A stretch of DNA of 64,000 bases from Enterococcus saccharolyticus subsp. saccharolyticus (lineage in GTDB: Bacteria > Bacillota > Bacilli > Lactobacillales > Enterococcaceae), in NCBI RefSeq assembly GCF_029023825.1, contig NZ_CP118957.1, positions 1,635,794 through 1,699,793 on the forward strand, given 5' to 3'. The position numbers and the translations under genes are program-made. Below the pieces are notes generated by a model that saw nothing but the letters and a program-made list of their open reading frames with translations, was not told where the DNA came from and made no database searches. Position 1 is the first letter of the stretch; each line of letters starts with the position of its first letter. This document shows, piece after piece, positions 1 to 9,173 of this stretch.

Positions 1-181
1 ACCTTTACCAAAGGAACATCCTTTATGGACCTTAGACAATGTACTAATTACGCCACATATCTCTGGATATACTCCGCATTTTCAAAAGGCGTTTATGCGA
101 ATTTTTATCGAAAATTTCAAGTCATTCGCTACGACAGGTCATCTCACTAAAAATGCCGTGAATATTCAATCTGGATATTAA
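1..181 (+). CDS. D-2-hydroxyacid dehydrogenase, C-terminal end (partial)
   Basis: Only the last 59 codons lie in the window (frame begins at base 2, stop TAA at 179-181). The translation has the block HPLWTLDNVLITPHISG, the conserved C-terminal segment of NAD-dependent D-isomer-specific 2-hydroxyacid dehydrogenases, where the histidine of TPH is the acid-base catalyst. The substrate cannot be told from this fragment. The gene runs rightward and ends against a hairpin it shares with the convergent gene at 207-1133. A complete paralogue of the same family lies at 51539-52510. Confidence 0.8.
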   Translation, partial: PLPKEHPLWTLDNVLITPHISGYTPHFQKAFMRIFIENFKSFATTGHLTKNAVNIQSGY

Positions 182-214
182 AAAGAAGATGGTGCAAACC
201 ATCTTCTTATTTTT
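181..214. terminator. Bidirectional hairpin terminator
   Basis: A perfect 10-bp stem, AAGAAGATGG (183-192) and CCATCTTCTT (199-208), encloses a 6-base loop. A-rich DNA to the left and a T run to the right (210-214) allow use from both directions, ending the partial dehydrogenase (+) and the glycosyltransferase (-), whose stop codon lies inside the right arm. Confidence 0.8.
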
Positions 215-1133
215 CTTCGGTTTCTTTGACAATGTAAATCGGACGTTTTTTAGTTTCTAAGAATATTTTCCCAATATACTTCCCAATAATCCCGATACAT
301 AACAGTTGAATACCACTTACAAATAAAATAATGGATACTAACGATGGCCATCCTTCTGTATGATCACCAAAAATTAATGCCCGAAACACAATAAATAGCA
401 ACGCAATTCCAGCTCCGATACACGAAATTGCACCGATGACTGAAGCAATTGTTAATGGTGCGTCTGAAAAATTAACAATACCATCTATTGAATATTTAAA
501 TAAGCTCCAAAAAGACCACGATGTTTCTCCAGCTACACGCTCACGGTTTTCATAAGATAGATATTCGGTTTTGAAGCCTACCCAACTAAAGATACCTTTT
601 GAAAAACGATTGTATTCTGTCACTTCTAAAATAGCATCTACCATTTGTCTAGTCATCAAACGAAAATCACGTGCGCCGTCTACCATTTCAGTGTCACCAA
701 ATTTATTCACTAATTTGTAAAACATTTTAGCAAAAAAACTACGAATTGGTGGTTCGCCTTGACGATCAGCACGTCTAGTACCCACACAATCAATATCTGA
801 TTCCTCAATCATTTGAATCATTTGGGGTAATAGTTCTGGAGGGTCTTGCAAATCAGCATCCATGACAGTAATTAAGTCACCTTTTGCCGCTTGTAATCCA
901 GCATATAACCCTGCTTCTTTCCCAAAATTCTTTGAAAAAGAAATATATCTCACCTTATCAGGCATTTGTTTGTGGAGATTTCGCAACACTTGTAATGTTT
1001 GATCTTTCGATCCATCATTCACAAAAATATATTCCAATTTATGTTCGATATTCACAGCTACTTTTTCTACTTCGTTAATAAATAGGGGAAGAGATTCTTC
1101 CTCATTATAACAAGGGACTATAATTGATAACAT
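207..1133 (-). CDS. GT2 glycosyltransferase, GtrB/CsbB-like, membrane-anchored
   Basis: A 308-residue family 2 glycosyltransferase. It begins with LSIIVPCYNEEESL, carries the metal-binding DADLQDPPELLP motif near residue 90, and ends with two hydrophobic segments (about residues 230-255 and 262-288). This is the layout of bactoprenol glucosyltransferases (GtrB, CsbB, YkoT), which move a sugar from a nucleotide donor to undecaprenyl phosphate for export and decoration of wall polymers. A GGAGG site precedes the ATG. No flippase partner is adjacent, so the sugar and acceptor are unknown. It lies on the same strand as the envelope genes that follow and appears to be transcribed alone. Confidence 0.85.
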   Translation of the reverse strand: MLSIIVPCYNEEESLPLFINEVEKVAVNIEHKLEYIFVNDGSKDQTLQVLRNLHKQMPDKVRYISFSKNFGKEAGLYAGLQAAKGDLITVMDADLQDPPELLPQMIQMIEESDIDCVGTRRADRQGEPPIRSFFAKMFYKLVNKFGDTEMVDGARDFRLMTRQMVDAILEVTEYNRFSKGIFSWVGFKTEYLSYENRERVAGETSWSFWSLFKYSIDGIVNFSDAPLTIASVIGAISCIGAGIALLFIVFRALIFGDHTEGWPSLVSIILFVSGIQLLCIGIIGKYIGKIFLETKKRPIYIVKETEEK

Positions 1134-1236
1134 GTCTGTTTCGACCTCCTAATTCTCAAAAATTATAGCACATTTTTTAGAAAGGTAGAAAAAAAAGCCA
1201 AATTCTAAGATTAATTTAGCTTTTCACATTCAATTA

Positions 1237-1530
1237 TTATAACTCTGTAAATAAATATTTTGGTTCGTTTAATTTTTCATCATAGTCAACAGTCATTTCT
1301 ACCCCTTTAAAGAACCAATCATCACTTTCTTCAGCAAAAAACAAAATGCCATCAACAGTTTCTTCAAAAAGTGGATGTTCTGGACGATCAACTGACATCC
1401 CTACTGAAAATCCATCATGAACTTGAGTATTTCCATAAATTTTTCCAAAGAAGCGAATACCTGTTCCTGGTTGTAAGACCACTTCTTTTTTAAACCATGC
1501 TAATGCTGTATCTGTAATTATCATTTTCAT
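1237..1530 (-). CDS. HesB/YneR-like small protein without cysteines
   Basis: A protein of 97 residues resembling the HesB-like (Fe-S biosynthesis fold) proteins of Firmicutes such as YneR. It contains no cysteine, so the cluster-carrying residues of true A-type carriers are missing and the role is unclear. The longest frame starts at a GTG (1539) that overlaps the AGGAG ribosome site; the ATG at 1530 is 8 bases after AGGAG and is preferred. It starts 12 bases after the stop of ktrA, suggesting cotranscription. Confidence 0.65.
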   Translation of the reverse strand: MKMIITDTALAWFKKEVVLQPGTGIRFFGKIYGNTQVHDGFSVGMSVDRPEHPLFEETVDGILFFAEESDDWFFKGVEMTVDYDEKLNEPKYLFTEL

Positions 1531-1541
1531 TTGCTGCACTC

Positions 1542-2207
1542 CTAGTCATTTAATTTATCGTCAAGTAAATCTACTTCATCTGTATTTCCAATGACAAGTA
1601 AATTATCATTTTCGCGTACGATTTCGCTTGCGGAAGGTGAAACAACAACTTTACCATTCCCTCGACGAATAGCGACAACCGTTAAACCAAATTTCTGACG
1701 AAAATTCAATTCTAGCAATGTTCTATTGAAGAAACGTTCATTGTTTACACGAATTTCAGCCAATGAAAATTCATCCGAAAGTTCAATGAAATCTAAAATA
1801 TTTTTAGATACCAAATTATGAGCAATACGAATGCCCATATCTCTTTCAGGATGGACAACACGATCCGCACCAATTTTTTCTAACACACGTGCATGATACT
1901 CATTTTGTGCTTTAGCCAAAACATTAGGTACGCCCATTTCTTTTACCATTAAAGTTACCAAAATGCTCGCTTGAATATCCTCACCAATGGCAACAATGAC
2001 ATGGTCAAAATTTCGAATACCTAATGAACGTAAAGTCATTTCATCTTGCGCATTTCCGACAACGGCATGCGTAGCAATATTCATATATTCATTGACACGA
2101 TCTTCATTACTATCAATTGCTAAAACCTCTTGTCCTGATTCTATCAAAGTTCGGCAAATACTCCCACCGAAACGACCTAAGCCAATAATGGCATAATTTT
2201 GTCTCAT
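1542..2207 (-). CDS. ktrA: KtrA-type RCK potassium-channel regulator
   Basis: About 221 residues. The N-terminal Rossmann RCK domain starts with YAIIGLGRFGGSICRTL and has the acidic residue of the nucleotide site in LAIDSNEDRV; a TrkA_C (RCK_C) domain follows from about residue 135. These octameric cytosolic rings gate KtrB-type K+ channels with ATP/ADP, and in Firmicutes the C domain binds c-di-AMP. No channel subunit gene is next to it. The longest frame starts at TTG 2228, but AAAGGAG sits just before the ATG at 2207, which is taken as the start. Confidence 0.85.
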   Translation of the reverse strand: MRQNYAIIGLGRFGGSICRTLIESGQEVLAIDSNEDRVNEYMNIATHAVVGNAQDEMTLRSLGIRNFDHVIVAIGEDIQASILVTLMVKEMGVPNVLAKAQNEYHARVLEKIGADRVVHPERDMGIRIAHNLVSKNILDFIELSDEFSLAEIRVNNERFFNRTLLELNFRQKFGLTVVAIRRGNGKVVVSPSASEIVRENDNLLVIGNTDEVDLLDDKLND

Positions 2208-2279
2208 TCTTTTCGCTCCTTTAAGCAAGGTTTATCTACAAATTATAACAAATGTTTGATTTATTTCTATCAGAAACGA

Positions 2280-2909
2280 TTATTTTACTAACTTATGCTT
2301 AAATGCATAAATAGCAGCTTGTGTACGATCTTCTACTTCAAGTTTTGATAAAATATTCGAAACGTGGGTCTTAACTGTTTTCAAAGTAATAAATAATTCA
2401 TCTGCGATTTCTTGATTACTTTTCCCTTGTGAAATCAACATCAAGACTTCACGTTCACGATTCGTTAATTCTTCATGCAATTGCATCGTTTTATTGGTCA
2501 TGCGATTGACCATTTTAGTCGTCACTTCGGGTTCTAACACACGTTCTCCGCGTTGTGTGGCACGAATAGCATCGGCAATTTCATGAGCAGTTGACGTTTT
2601 TAACATATAACCTGCCGCACCCGCCTCAATCGCTGGATATACTTTTTCATCATCAATAAAACTGGTTACGATAATAATTTTAGCTTCCGGCCAGTCTTTT
2701 AAAATCGCTTTTGTCGATTCAATCCCGTCCATTTCATCCATAACTAAGTCCATCAATATGACATCTGGACGTAACTCTAACGCTTTTTCATACCCTATTA
2801 TGCCGTTCTCCGCTTCGCCAACTACCTCAATATCATCTTGAATCAGTAAATACGAAGAAACACCTAAACGAACCATTTCATGATCATCGACCAACAATAC
2901 TCGTATCAT
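2280..2909 (-). CDS. liaR: Response regulator LiaR (VraR-like)
   Basis: 209 residues: receiver domain with acidic pocket DD (8-9) and phospho-acceptor Asp54 in [12 protein letters not shown], then a NarL/LuxR helix-turn-helix (LTNREREVL through [11 protein letters not shown], about 145-190). In enterococci and other Firmicutes LiaR controls the response to cell-membrane attack, including daptomycin. The start codon overlaps the liaS stop as TAATG, giving translational coupling. The gene order liaF-liaS-liaR supports the assignment. It is last in the operon; no clear terminator was seen before ktrA. Confidence 0.92.
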   Translation of the reverse strand: MIRVLLVDDHEMVRLGVSSYLLIQDDIEVVGEAENGIIGYEKALELRPDVILMDLVMDEMDGIESTKAILKDWPEAKIIIVTSFIDDEKVYPAIEAGAAGYMLKTSTAHEIADAIRATQRGERVLEPEVTTKMVNRMTNKTMQLHEELTNREREVLMLISQGKSNQEIADELFITLKTVKTHVSNILSKLEVEDRTQAAIYAFKHKLVK

Positions 2910-3988
2910 TAACTAACAACCTCCTTCAACAAAGGAATTTTAATTTCTACACTTGTTCCTTGATTTTTAAAACTAATAATTTTTAATGTACCACCTACAC
3001 CAGTAATTCGCTCACGGATGTTCATTAAACCATAACTTCCTGCTTTTTGCTGTTGTTTTTCTGGATCAAAACCAACCCCATCATCAATAACGCGCAACAA
3101 AATATTTTGATCAATTAAATTCAGATACACTTCTAATTCTTCTGCTTTTGCGTGGCGTAATGTATTAGATAACAGCTCTTGAACAACACGAAACAGTTGG
3201 TCTTCAATGCTATTAGGCATCACTAAATCTTCAATCTCCCATTTTAAAGAAATTTTGATTTTCGTTTGCAATTCTCGCAACAATTGTTCAATGCCCTGTT
3301 TTAAACTCTTACCTTCTAACGTAACTGGTCGCAGATGTAGCAGTAATGCACGCATTTCTGACTGTGAAGCATTAATAATATCTGAAACCATTGCTAATTG
3401 TTTGCGCTGCACTTCTGGTGCATCTGTTTTAATAGCTTGTTCATTTAATGCTGACATCATCATCATTGCAGCAAATAGCTGTTGTGAAACCGAATCATGG
3501 AGTTCTCTTGCTAAACGATGACGTTCATTTTCTAAAATCTCTTCTTTCGTTTGTCCATCAACCACTTGAGGACGTGCATTTAAAATTTGCAACTCACTCG
3601 ACATCTCTTTTAGTTTTTCTTTGATTTGATGAATGTCATTGTCCATATTAAATAATTCTTTATTTGAAGCAGATAATGGCATATTCTCATTCAATGTTTT
3701 ACTTTCTAAGTTACCATTTGCTAATAAGCGCATTTTTTCTTCAATTGGTGCCAGTAATCTTTTTTGGGTAAATGATAGTAACACAAAAATAGAGATACCT
3801 ACTACAATCGCAATGGCTAATAAATAAAAAATCATGGGGATAAATAATACTTTAACTTGAAATAATTGCAACCACCAGTTTTTTTGACCAGTGGCAAATA
3901 AATAGGTAAATAAAACAAAAACTAAGATGAGTAAGGTCGCAATGCCACTATACAATGCGAGCATACTTCGTGAGGTTTTAGCAATCAT
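2909..3988 (-). CDS. liaS: Sensor histidine kinase LiaS (VraS-like)
   Basis: 359 residues: two transmembrane helices (about 10-32 and 48-72) with a very short outer loop, a HAMP-like linker, a HisKA_3 dimerisation helix with [15 protein letters not shown] (phospho-acceptor His), and a C-terminal ATPase with an N box ([13 protein letters not shown]) and G1 box (DDGVGFDP). The tiny extracellular loop is typical of intramembrane-sensing kinases. It overlaps liaF by ATGA and liaR by TAATG, so the three proteins are probably made in fixed ratio. LiaF is the known inhibitor of this kinase. Confidence 0.92.
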   Translation of the reverse strand: MIAKTSRSMLALYSGIATLLILVFVLFTYLFATGQKNWWLQLFQVKVLFIPMIFYLLAIAIVVGISIFVLLSFTQKRLLAPIEEKMRLLANGNLESKTLNENMPLSASNKELFNMDNDIHQIKEKLKEMSSELQILNARPQVVDGQTKEEILENERHRLARELHDSVSQQLFAAMMMMSALNEQAIKTDAPEVQRKQLAMVSDIINASQSEMRALLLHLRPVTLEGKSLKQGIEQLLRELQTKIKISLKWEIEDLVMPNSIEDQLFRVVQELLSNTLRHAKAEELEVYLNLIDQNILLRVIDDGVGFDPEKQQQKAGSYGLMNIRERITGVGGTLKIISFKNQGTSVEIKIPLLKEVVS

Positions 3989-4716
3989 ACACGAATCACC
4001 TCTAAATCTCCCACTAAGGTGTTAGATACAATTTTTAAACGTCGTGGACTAGTACTATAATCACTACTTACAACAGTTAATACTTCATTTCGCAATTCCG
4101 TTTCTTTTTCTTCAAAAGTCACTGAACCAACAAATGCCGCATGTTCTAGTTGAACACCAATCCCGGTTGGAATCAAAATTCGTGTCCGACCAAACCCTTT
4201 TCTTACTAATACAATATTATCATTTTTTGGCAAGATTGTATTCCCTAAATCAATGATTGTATCGCCGGATAAAATACTGAGATTAATATCGTCCCATTCA
4301 TATACTTGATTGCCAATACGTTCGTTGCCAAACCATTGTTGTTTTTTCTTTTTGCCGTCGTGGTTTTGTGGTTCATCTGTTTCCACCATGATGATTTGTT
4401 TTTTGCGCCAAAAAGAATGTTTTGAAAAATCAATTCCTGAAATTTCTACTCCTTTTAGTCCAATAAAAAGAATCGCAAAAACAATCATTAACCATAAAGC
4501 TGGGCTATTTAATAAACTAACTAGAATCATCAAACAACCGACAATTAATTGAAAATTCTTTGTACGTAAATGTTTTTTACGTTTCATTGCTAAATAAACA
4601 TTTAACATTCCAATGCCCAATAAAATTAATAACGGTGTATTATTAATAATTTGCCACACAGCAAGTAAAAACAATAATGCTTCTACGACAAAAAAGAACC
4701 GCCATGGACTATTCAT
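3985..4716 (-). CDS. liaF: LiaF, membrane inhibitor of LiaS
   Basis: 243 residues. The N-terminal half has several hydrophobic helices (about 7-45 and 58-92); the C-terminal half is a soluble beta-rich LiaF domain (IDLGNTILPKNDNIVLVRKGFGRTRILIPTGIGVQLEH). LiaF keeps LiaS silent until membrane damage. First gene of the liaFSR operon, with a GAGGAGG ribosome site before the ATG. No confident promoter could be picked in the roughly 90 bases upstream. Confidence 0.9.
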   Translation of the reverse strand: MNSPWRFFFVVEALLFLLAVWQIINNTPLLILLGIGMLNVYLAMKRKKHLRTKNFQLIVGCLMILVSLLNSPALWLMIVFAILFIGLKGVEISGIDFSKHSFWRKKQIIMVETDEPQNHDGKKKKQQWFGNERIGNQVYEWDDINLSILSGDTIIDLGNTILPKNDNIVLVRKGFGRTRILIPTGIGVQLEHAAFVGSVTFEEKETELRNEVLTVVSSDYSTSPRRLKIVSNTLVGDLEVIRV

Positions 4717-4802
4717 AGAATTTCCTCCTCTACTCCAATTTCTCTGCTTATCATACTCGTTTTTATCACAAACTACATCCGTCGTGAGGCTGAAAATAAC
4801 AA

Positions 4803-4842
4803 ATAAATAGGAATAAACCCTTATGGTCTATTCCTATTATCA
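4803..4842 (-). terminator. Probable greA terminator
   Basis: A perfect 10-bp inverted repeat, AATAGGAATA (4806-4815) and TATTCCTATT (4829-4838), with a 13-base loop lies just after the greA stop. On the minus strand it is followed by TTATTTGTTATTTT, a loose U tract. It separates greA from liaF. Confidence 0.6.
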
Positions 4843-4849
4843 GTGCTAC

Positions 4850-5323
4850 TTATTTTACATCCACGATTTTAACTAACATGTCTCCACCAGGTGTTGAGAT
4901 AGTTACTTCATCATTAATTTTTTTACCAATTAAAGCTTGCGCAATCGGTGAATCATTTGAAATCTTACCAGAGAATGGATCTGCTTCGGCACTACCGACA
5001 ATTGTATATTCTTCTTCCTCTTCGTCTGGTAATTCTTTAAAGACAACTGTTTTACCGATGGATACTTCATCTTGATCTACGCCATCATTATCAATGATTT
5101 GTGCAAAACGAATCATTGTTTCTAACGTAGTAATACGACCTTCTACAAAAGCTTGTTCATCTTTTGCAGATTCGTATTCAGAGTTCTCAGATAAATCACC
5201 GAAACTACGAGCAACTTTGATACGTTCAATAATTTCGCCACGTTTCACAGTTTTTAGTTCTTCTAACTCTTGTTCTAACTTCTCTTTTCCTTCTATCGTC
5301 ATTGGATATACTTTTTCTACCAT
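4850..5323 (-). CDS. greA: Transcription elongation factor GreA
   Basis: 157 residues, the normal GreA length: N-terminal coiled-coil (about 1-75) with the acidic tip region [15 protein letters not shown], and a C-terminal FKBP-like domain (about 80-157) ending in the typical [16 protein letters not shown] segment. GreA enters the RNA polymerase secondary channel and stimulates cleavage of backtracked RNA. An AAAGGAG site precedes the ATG. It follows mltG on the same strand but a strong hairpin lies between them, so it probably has its own promoter. Confidence 0.95.
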   Translation of the reverse strand: MVEKVYPMTIEGKEKLEQELEELKTVKRGEIIERIKVARSFGDLSENSEYESAKDEQAFVEGRITTLETMIRFAQIIDNDGVDQDEVSIGKTVVFKELPDEEEEEYTIVGSAEADPFSGKISNDSPIAQALIGKKINDEVTISTPGGDMLVKIVDVK

Positions 5324-5379
5324 AATAAAATCTCCTTTTACATCTCATCATTTCGCATCTCTAGAATAAACCTAGGTGT

Positions 5380-5425
5380 AATAAAATGGTAATCTTTTGT
5401 ATAGAATCCACAAAAGATTACCACG
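5380..5425 (-). terminator. mltG terminator
   Basis: A perfect 13-bp stem, GGTAATCTTTTGT (5388-5400) and ACAAAAGATTACC (5410-5422), with a 9-base loop. On the minus strand it is followed by ATTTTATT. It lies between the mltG stop and the greA leader. Confidence 0.8.
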
Positions 5426-5466
5426 CTTTTCAATAATTGTAAACCACTTTCTTTTAGAAAATAAGT

Positions 5467-6708
5467 TTAATCCGTTTTATTTGTTTTATTCACGTATTCA
5501 TCAACTAATTTATTATGTTCATCTAAGTTTTCTGCATAATAAACTTTACCAGTCTCTAAATCAGCAACAAAATAATAATAATTATTTGGTGTTGGTTCTA
5601 ACACTGCTTTAATTGCTTGCTCACTTGGATTATCAAATGGGCCTGGTCCATATCCTGTGTTTTTATATAAGTTATACGGTGAATCGACTTCTAAGTCTTC
5701 ATAAAGAACCATCTCTTTATGCACACCTAACGCATACAAAATAGAAATATCTGATTGCAGTGGCATCCCTACTTCTAAACGATTGAAGAATACTTGTGCA
5801 ATCTTCTTACGATCGTCTTCTGTAACGCCCTCTTTTTCAACTAACGACGCAATTGTTAACACTTCATGGACGTTCAATCCAGCATTTTCAATTTGTTCGT
5901 AATATTCAGCTAGCACATTATTGGTTGCTGAAACCATTTCAGTCACTAGTGTTTCAAGAGACGTACCTTTGTAAAAATCATATGTCGCTGGGAACAGATA
6001 CCCTTCTAGACGATAACGAACGCCTTCAGATTTACTTGCATCTGTTAATAAATCTGGGAATTGTTCCAATAATTCATCAAAGAATTTTTCGTCTTTCATT
6101 AAAGCAATAAAATCTTTCTTCTTCAATCCAGTATGTTTTTCAATCGTATCGCCAATTTGGTCAATATCGTAACCTTCTGGAATTGTTAAACGTGCATCTG
6201 CTTGATCTGCCGCCAATCCACCATTTTGCAATAATTCGCCAATTTCATCTAATGTCATATCTGGTGATAATTGATATTTTCCAGCTTGAAAACCAGTTAA
6301 ATTATTAAATTTTGTATAGTAATTAAACACCATACCACTTTTAATCACTTTTTCATCTTCTAAAATTTGACCAATCATTTTGTTGGATGAGCCACTTGGG
6401 ATATCTACAACAACTTTTTTCGAATTGTCTGGGTCTAAGGGTTTGATGCTAGATGCTACATATCGATACGTAGAAAAGCCAAACACCCCACCAACAATTA
6501 CTAATGCTAGCACGACAATAGCTACAATTCGTGTAACTATCTTGTCTTCTTTTCGACGTTGAGATTTTCGTAAATTCTCTTCTTTTCGATCCACTACATC
6601 TGCCTTCTTCCCATCTGGATTTGAAGAATGAAACGTTTCTTCTGCTTTATTATTTTTGTTATTTTCTCCAAGGAATTCCGATTCATTCGAGTGTTGTTCT
6701 CGTTTCAA
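5467..6708 (-). CDS. mltG: Endolytic murein transglycosylase MltG
   Basis: 413 residues: charged cytoplasmic N-terminus of about 65 residues, one transmembrane helix (IVAIVVLALVIVGGVFGFS), then a LysM-like region and the YceG catalytic domain with the catalytic Glu in ASLVEKEGV and the signature PYNLYKNTGYGPGPFDNP. MltG cuts nascent glycan strands at the outer membrane face and sets their length. The start is TTG at 6708, 7 bases after GGAGG. The mltG-greA order is common in Lactobacillales. A candidate -10 (TATAAT, minus strand, 6746-6751) lies about 40 bases upstream. Confidence 0.93.
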   Translation of the reverse strand: MKREQHSNESEFLGENNKNNKAEETFHSSNPDGKKADVVDRKEENLRKSQRRKEDKIVTRIVAIVVLALVIVGGVFGFSTYRYVASSIKPLDPDNSKKVVVDIPSGSSNKMIGQILEDEKVIKSGMVFNYYTKFNNLTGFQAGKYQLSPDMTLDEIGELLQNGGLAADQADARLTIPEGYDIDQIGDTIEKHTGLKKKDFIALMKDEKFFDELLEQFPDLLTDASKSEGVRYRLEGYLFPATYDFYKGTSLETLVTEMVSATNNVLAEYYEQIENAGLNVHEVLTIASLVEKEGVTEDDRKKIAQVFFNRLEVGMPLQSDISILYALGVHKEMVLYEDLEVDSPYNLYKNTGYGPGPFDNPSEQAIKAVLEPTPNNYYYFVADLETGKVYYAENLDEHNKLVDEYVNKTNKTD

Positions 6709-6811
6709 AACAACGCCTCCTTACTTTCTGTTTCTAACTTGTATCATTATACACGAAAGTAAGGAGAAGGGGAATGATTTTGAAAAATGATTTGCACTAT
6801 AGTACAATTTT

Positions 6812-9112
6812 TTAATTGTTTCTAAATAAACTTTCCCAAACTTTCATTGATTTCTTTTCTTTTTCCTCAAAATCAAACGACACAACCTTACTACCTTCTA
6901 TCAAATATTTCTGCATGCCTTTTAGTAATCCGTCAGTTGAATTCTCTACAATAATCGCTTTTTCTCTATCTCCTAAAACATCTAATGTTTCTGGAATATT
7001 CGTCATAATAACTGGAGTTTTTACAGCTAAAGCTTCAAAAACCACCATTCCTAACCCCTCATATCTACTACTGAAAACAAATGCATTCGCTTTTTTCACT
7101 AAATTATATGGTTGAACCAAGTTTTCTAAAAGATATATTTGTTTTTTGACAGAGCTACTATTGATTTGTTCGGTTATCGCCTCTTTTTCAGGACCATATG
7201 AACAAATTAATACTAAACGTGTGTGAGGATTATTGAGCTGTTCAAAAGCTGAAATCAAACGATCATAGCCTTTTTGTTTTGAAAATCGACCAACACTCAC
7301 AAAAACGGTTATCTCTGAATGATTGAAATCCTGCAACAATTCGTTAGGGATTGTTTGATCCAATGGTTTTTGTGCTATTTTTTGTATCAACGATGGATTT
7401 ATTAAAACTTCCATCACTAGGGTATTCGCAGTTGGAGTAAGCGATAAAATCTTTGTTTCAATCGGTCGAGAGACACAAACAACATGGTCAGCTTGTTTAT
7501 ATGCTTCAAAAATAATCTTGGGCTTTAAGCTTGGATTAATTTTAAATTCTTTTTCCATATCCGTATGAACAAAAATAGTGGTCTTAATCCCTAATTTTTT
7601 CAGCGCCCATACCCATACAGCATATGAACGATCATAGCCTGGATAATGGATAAAATGTGTCACTTGTAAATTAGGAAAAGTTCGTTCAAAATCTCTCCGA
7701 TACATACAAGCAACGCTTTCTTTATTTGCTGGTAATTGCTGCATATATAACGATGTATGCAGCATTTCAGCCAATGTGCACTGAACTTTTCCTGTCTGAA
7801 TAAAGGTGTACATCTCTTTTGGTAAATTTTGAATTTTATATTCTAATTCAGATGGAATCATTCCCTCTTGCCAAATTAAAATATAATTACGCAAGGATAA
7901 ATCTGCTTCATCTAAAATATTTAACAAAGAAGAAGTTATCCCATTATCATTTAGTTGATATGCATAAATCAACACATTTTCTCGTCCATTCCAATTTGAA
8001 TACGCATAGATAGATGGGTGCAACTTATTTTGAAATAAATAATCTAAAACAATTTTTGTTCCTTCTTTATCATCTAAAGAGGTATAGTTTTTATGAACTA
8101 TTTCATAATTTGTCACAGACTGGTTTTCAAGTAGAGACGCCAATTTTTCGGCATTCGTTACCTTTGTAAACGGCAACTCATCTAACGAAAGATACATTCC
8201 TCTTTCCTTTAGATATTCCTTTTCATCAAATGTCCATAAAATAATTGGGCGATTTGTAATTGCAAAATCAAACATAATAGACGAATAATCGGTAATTAAT
8301 TTCTCGACAGTTTGTAAAAAATCATATAGTTCTTCATTTTCGGGATAAAGCTTCAAATGACAGTAATTTTGCTCTGAAAAATTTAATAAAGACGCTTCAT
8401 ATGGATGTAGTTTGACATATACCTCCGTATTTTCCGATAATAATTGGTCTAATTTTGCAAGTTCTTGTAACATTTTCTGTGAGACATGAATGTTCGAAAC
8501 ATCTTTGCCTCGCCACGTTGGCATGTAAAGATATCGTCCTTTCACAACACGATTTTCAAATAAGGAACTATTTCGAGGTGATGGGGCAACAACAATTTGG
8601 TTGTGCGTAATATCTTTAATTCCAAAATCTGCTATTAATTTTTCTTTAGTAAAATCATTACTGACAAAAATTTTATCGGCAGCTGCTAAATTTCTTTGAA
8701 TATTTCCATATCCTTGTAGCTGTGTCGATTTACCTAAATACTTCAAGGGTGTCCCATGCCAAAAAATAAAGTATTTTTGCTCGGATCTTTTGTGGAAAAA
8801 CTCCCAAAAAGAGGTGTCATTTATCAAATATTCACAAGTAGCCAACAAACGTAAATATTCCGCACTCATGTGTTCAACGATTTTGCCCGTAAAACACTCT
8901 GGTGATATTCTATTTTTTCTTAAGACAAGATATATTTTATATTCTGGATAATCAAGCATTAATTGTTTAGCTAAAGAATAAATATGTCCTGATAGTTCAC
9001 GACCATGTGTACTTTCCAATAATATCGTCTTCTTTAAAATTGGTTTGCTACGGCTATGTAGATAACGCAATTCATTTGGAGACATAAGATTTTTTTTAAG
9101 TTGATTGATCAT
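6812..9112 (-). CDS. Fused CDP-glycerol glycerophosphotransferase-like / GT4 glycosyltransferase
   Basis: 766 residues in two halves. Residues about 28-365 are a Glyphos_transf (TagB/TagF) domain: LLESTHGRELSGHIY, the FWHGTPLKYLGKS motif with catalytic His, and LITDYSSIMFDFA near the C end. Residues about 380-766 are a GT-B glycosyltransferase of family GT4: VGRFSKQKGYDRLISAF and the donor-site motif SSRYEGLGMVVFEALA. No signal peptide or membrane helix, so it acts on the inner membrane face. Together with TagA/TagB-like neighbours it probably builds a repeating unit containing glycerol phosphate (or similar) and a sugar. It is a paralogue of the next upstream gene, 61 bases away. ATG is 8 bases after GAAGGAG. 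Confidence 0.82.
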   Translation of the reverse strand: MINQLKKNLMSPNELRYLHSRSKPILKKTILLESTHGRELSGHIYSLAKQLMLDYPEYKIYLVLRKNRISPECFTGKIVEHMSAEYLRLLATCEYLINDTSFWEFFHKRSEQKYFIFWHGTPLKYLGKSTQLQGYGNIQRNLAAADKIFVSNDFTKEKLIADFGIKDITHNQIVVAPSPRNSSLFENRVVKGRYLYMPTWRGKDVSNIHVSQKMLQELAKLDQLLSENTEVYVKLHPYEASLLNFSEQNYCHLKLYPENEELYDFLQTVEKLITDYSSIMFDFAITNRPIILWTFDEKEYLKERGMYLSLDELPFTKVTNAEKLASLLENQSVTNYEIVHKNYTSLDDKEGTKIVLDYLFQNKLHPSIYAYSNWNGRENVLIYAYQLNDNGITSSLLNILDEADLSLRNYILIWQEGMIPSELEYKIQNLPKEMYTFIQTGKVQCTLAEMLHTSLYMQQLPANKESVACMYRRDFERTFPNLQVTHFIHYPGYDRSYAVWVWALKKLGIKTTIFVHTDMEKEFKINPSLKPKIIFEAYKQADHVVCVSRPIETKILSLTPTANTLVMEVLINPSLIQKIAQKPLDQTIPNELLQDFNHSEITVFVSVGRFSKQKGYDRLISAFEQLNNPHTRLVLICSYGPEKEAITEQINSSSVKKQIYLLENLVQPYNLVKKANAFVFSSRYEGLGMVVFEALAVKTPVIMTNIPETLDVLGDREKAIIVENSTDGLLKGMQKYLIEGSKVVSFDFEEKEKKSMKVWESLFRNN

Positions 9113-9127
9113 TGTCAGTTCTCCTTC

Positions 9128-9170
9128 AAAAAAAGAGTAGAATCTTAGATAGATTATACTCTCTTTTTGT
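9128..9170 (-). terminator. Hairpin between the two fusion genes
   Basis: AAAAAAAGAGTAGAATCTT (9128-9146) pairs with AGATTATACTCTCTTTTT (9151-9168) with one mismatch and a small bulge; on the minus strand a T run follows. It lies directly between two genes of the same strand, so it may lower expression of the downstream 766-residue enzyme or mark a transcript end. Confidence 0.6.
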
Positions 9171-9173
9171 TAT

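Noticed and set aside
3207..3521. A 104-codon plus-strand frame opposite liaS
   Set aside because: It is antisense to a well-supported histidine kinase, lacks a ribosome site and shows no protein-like pattern.
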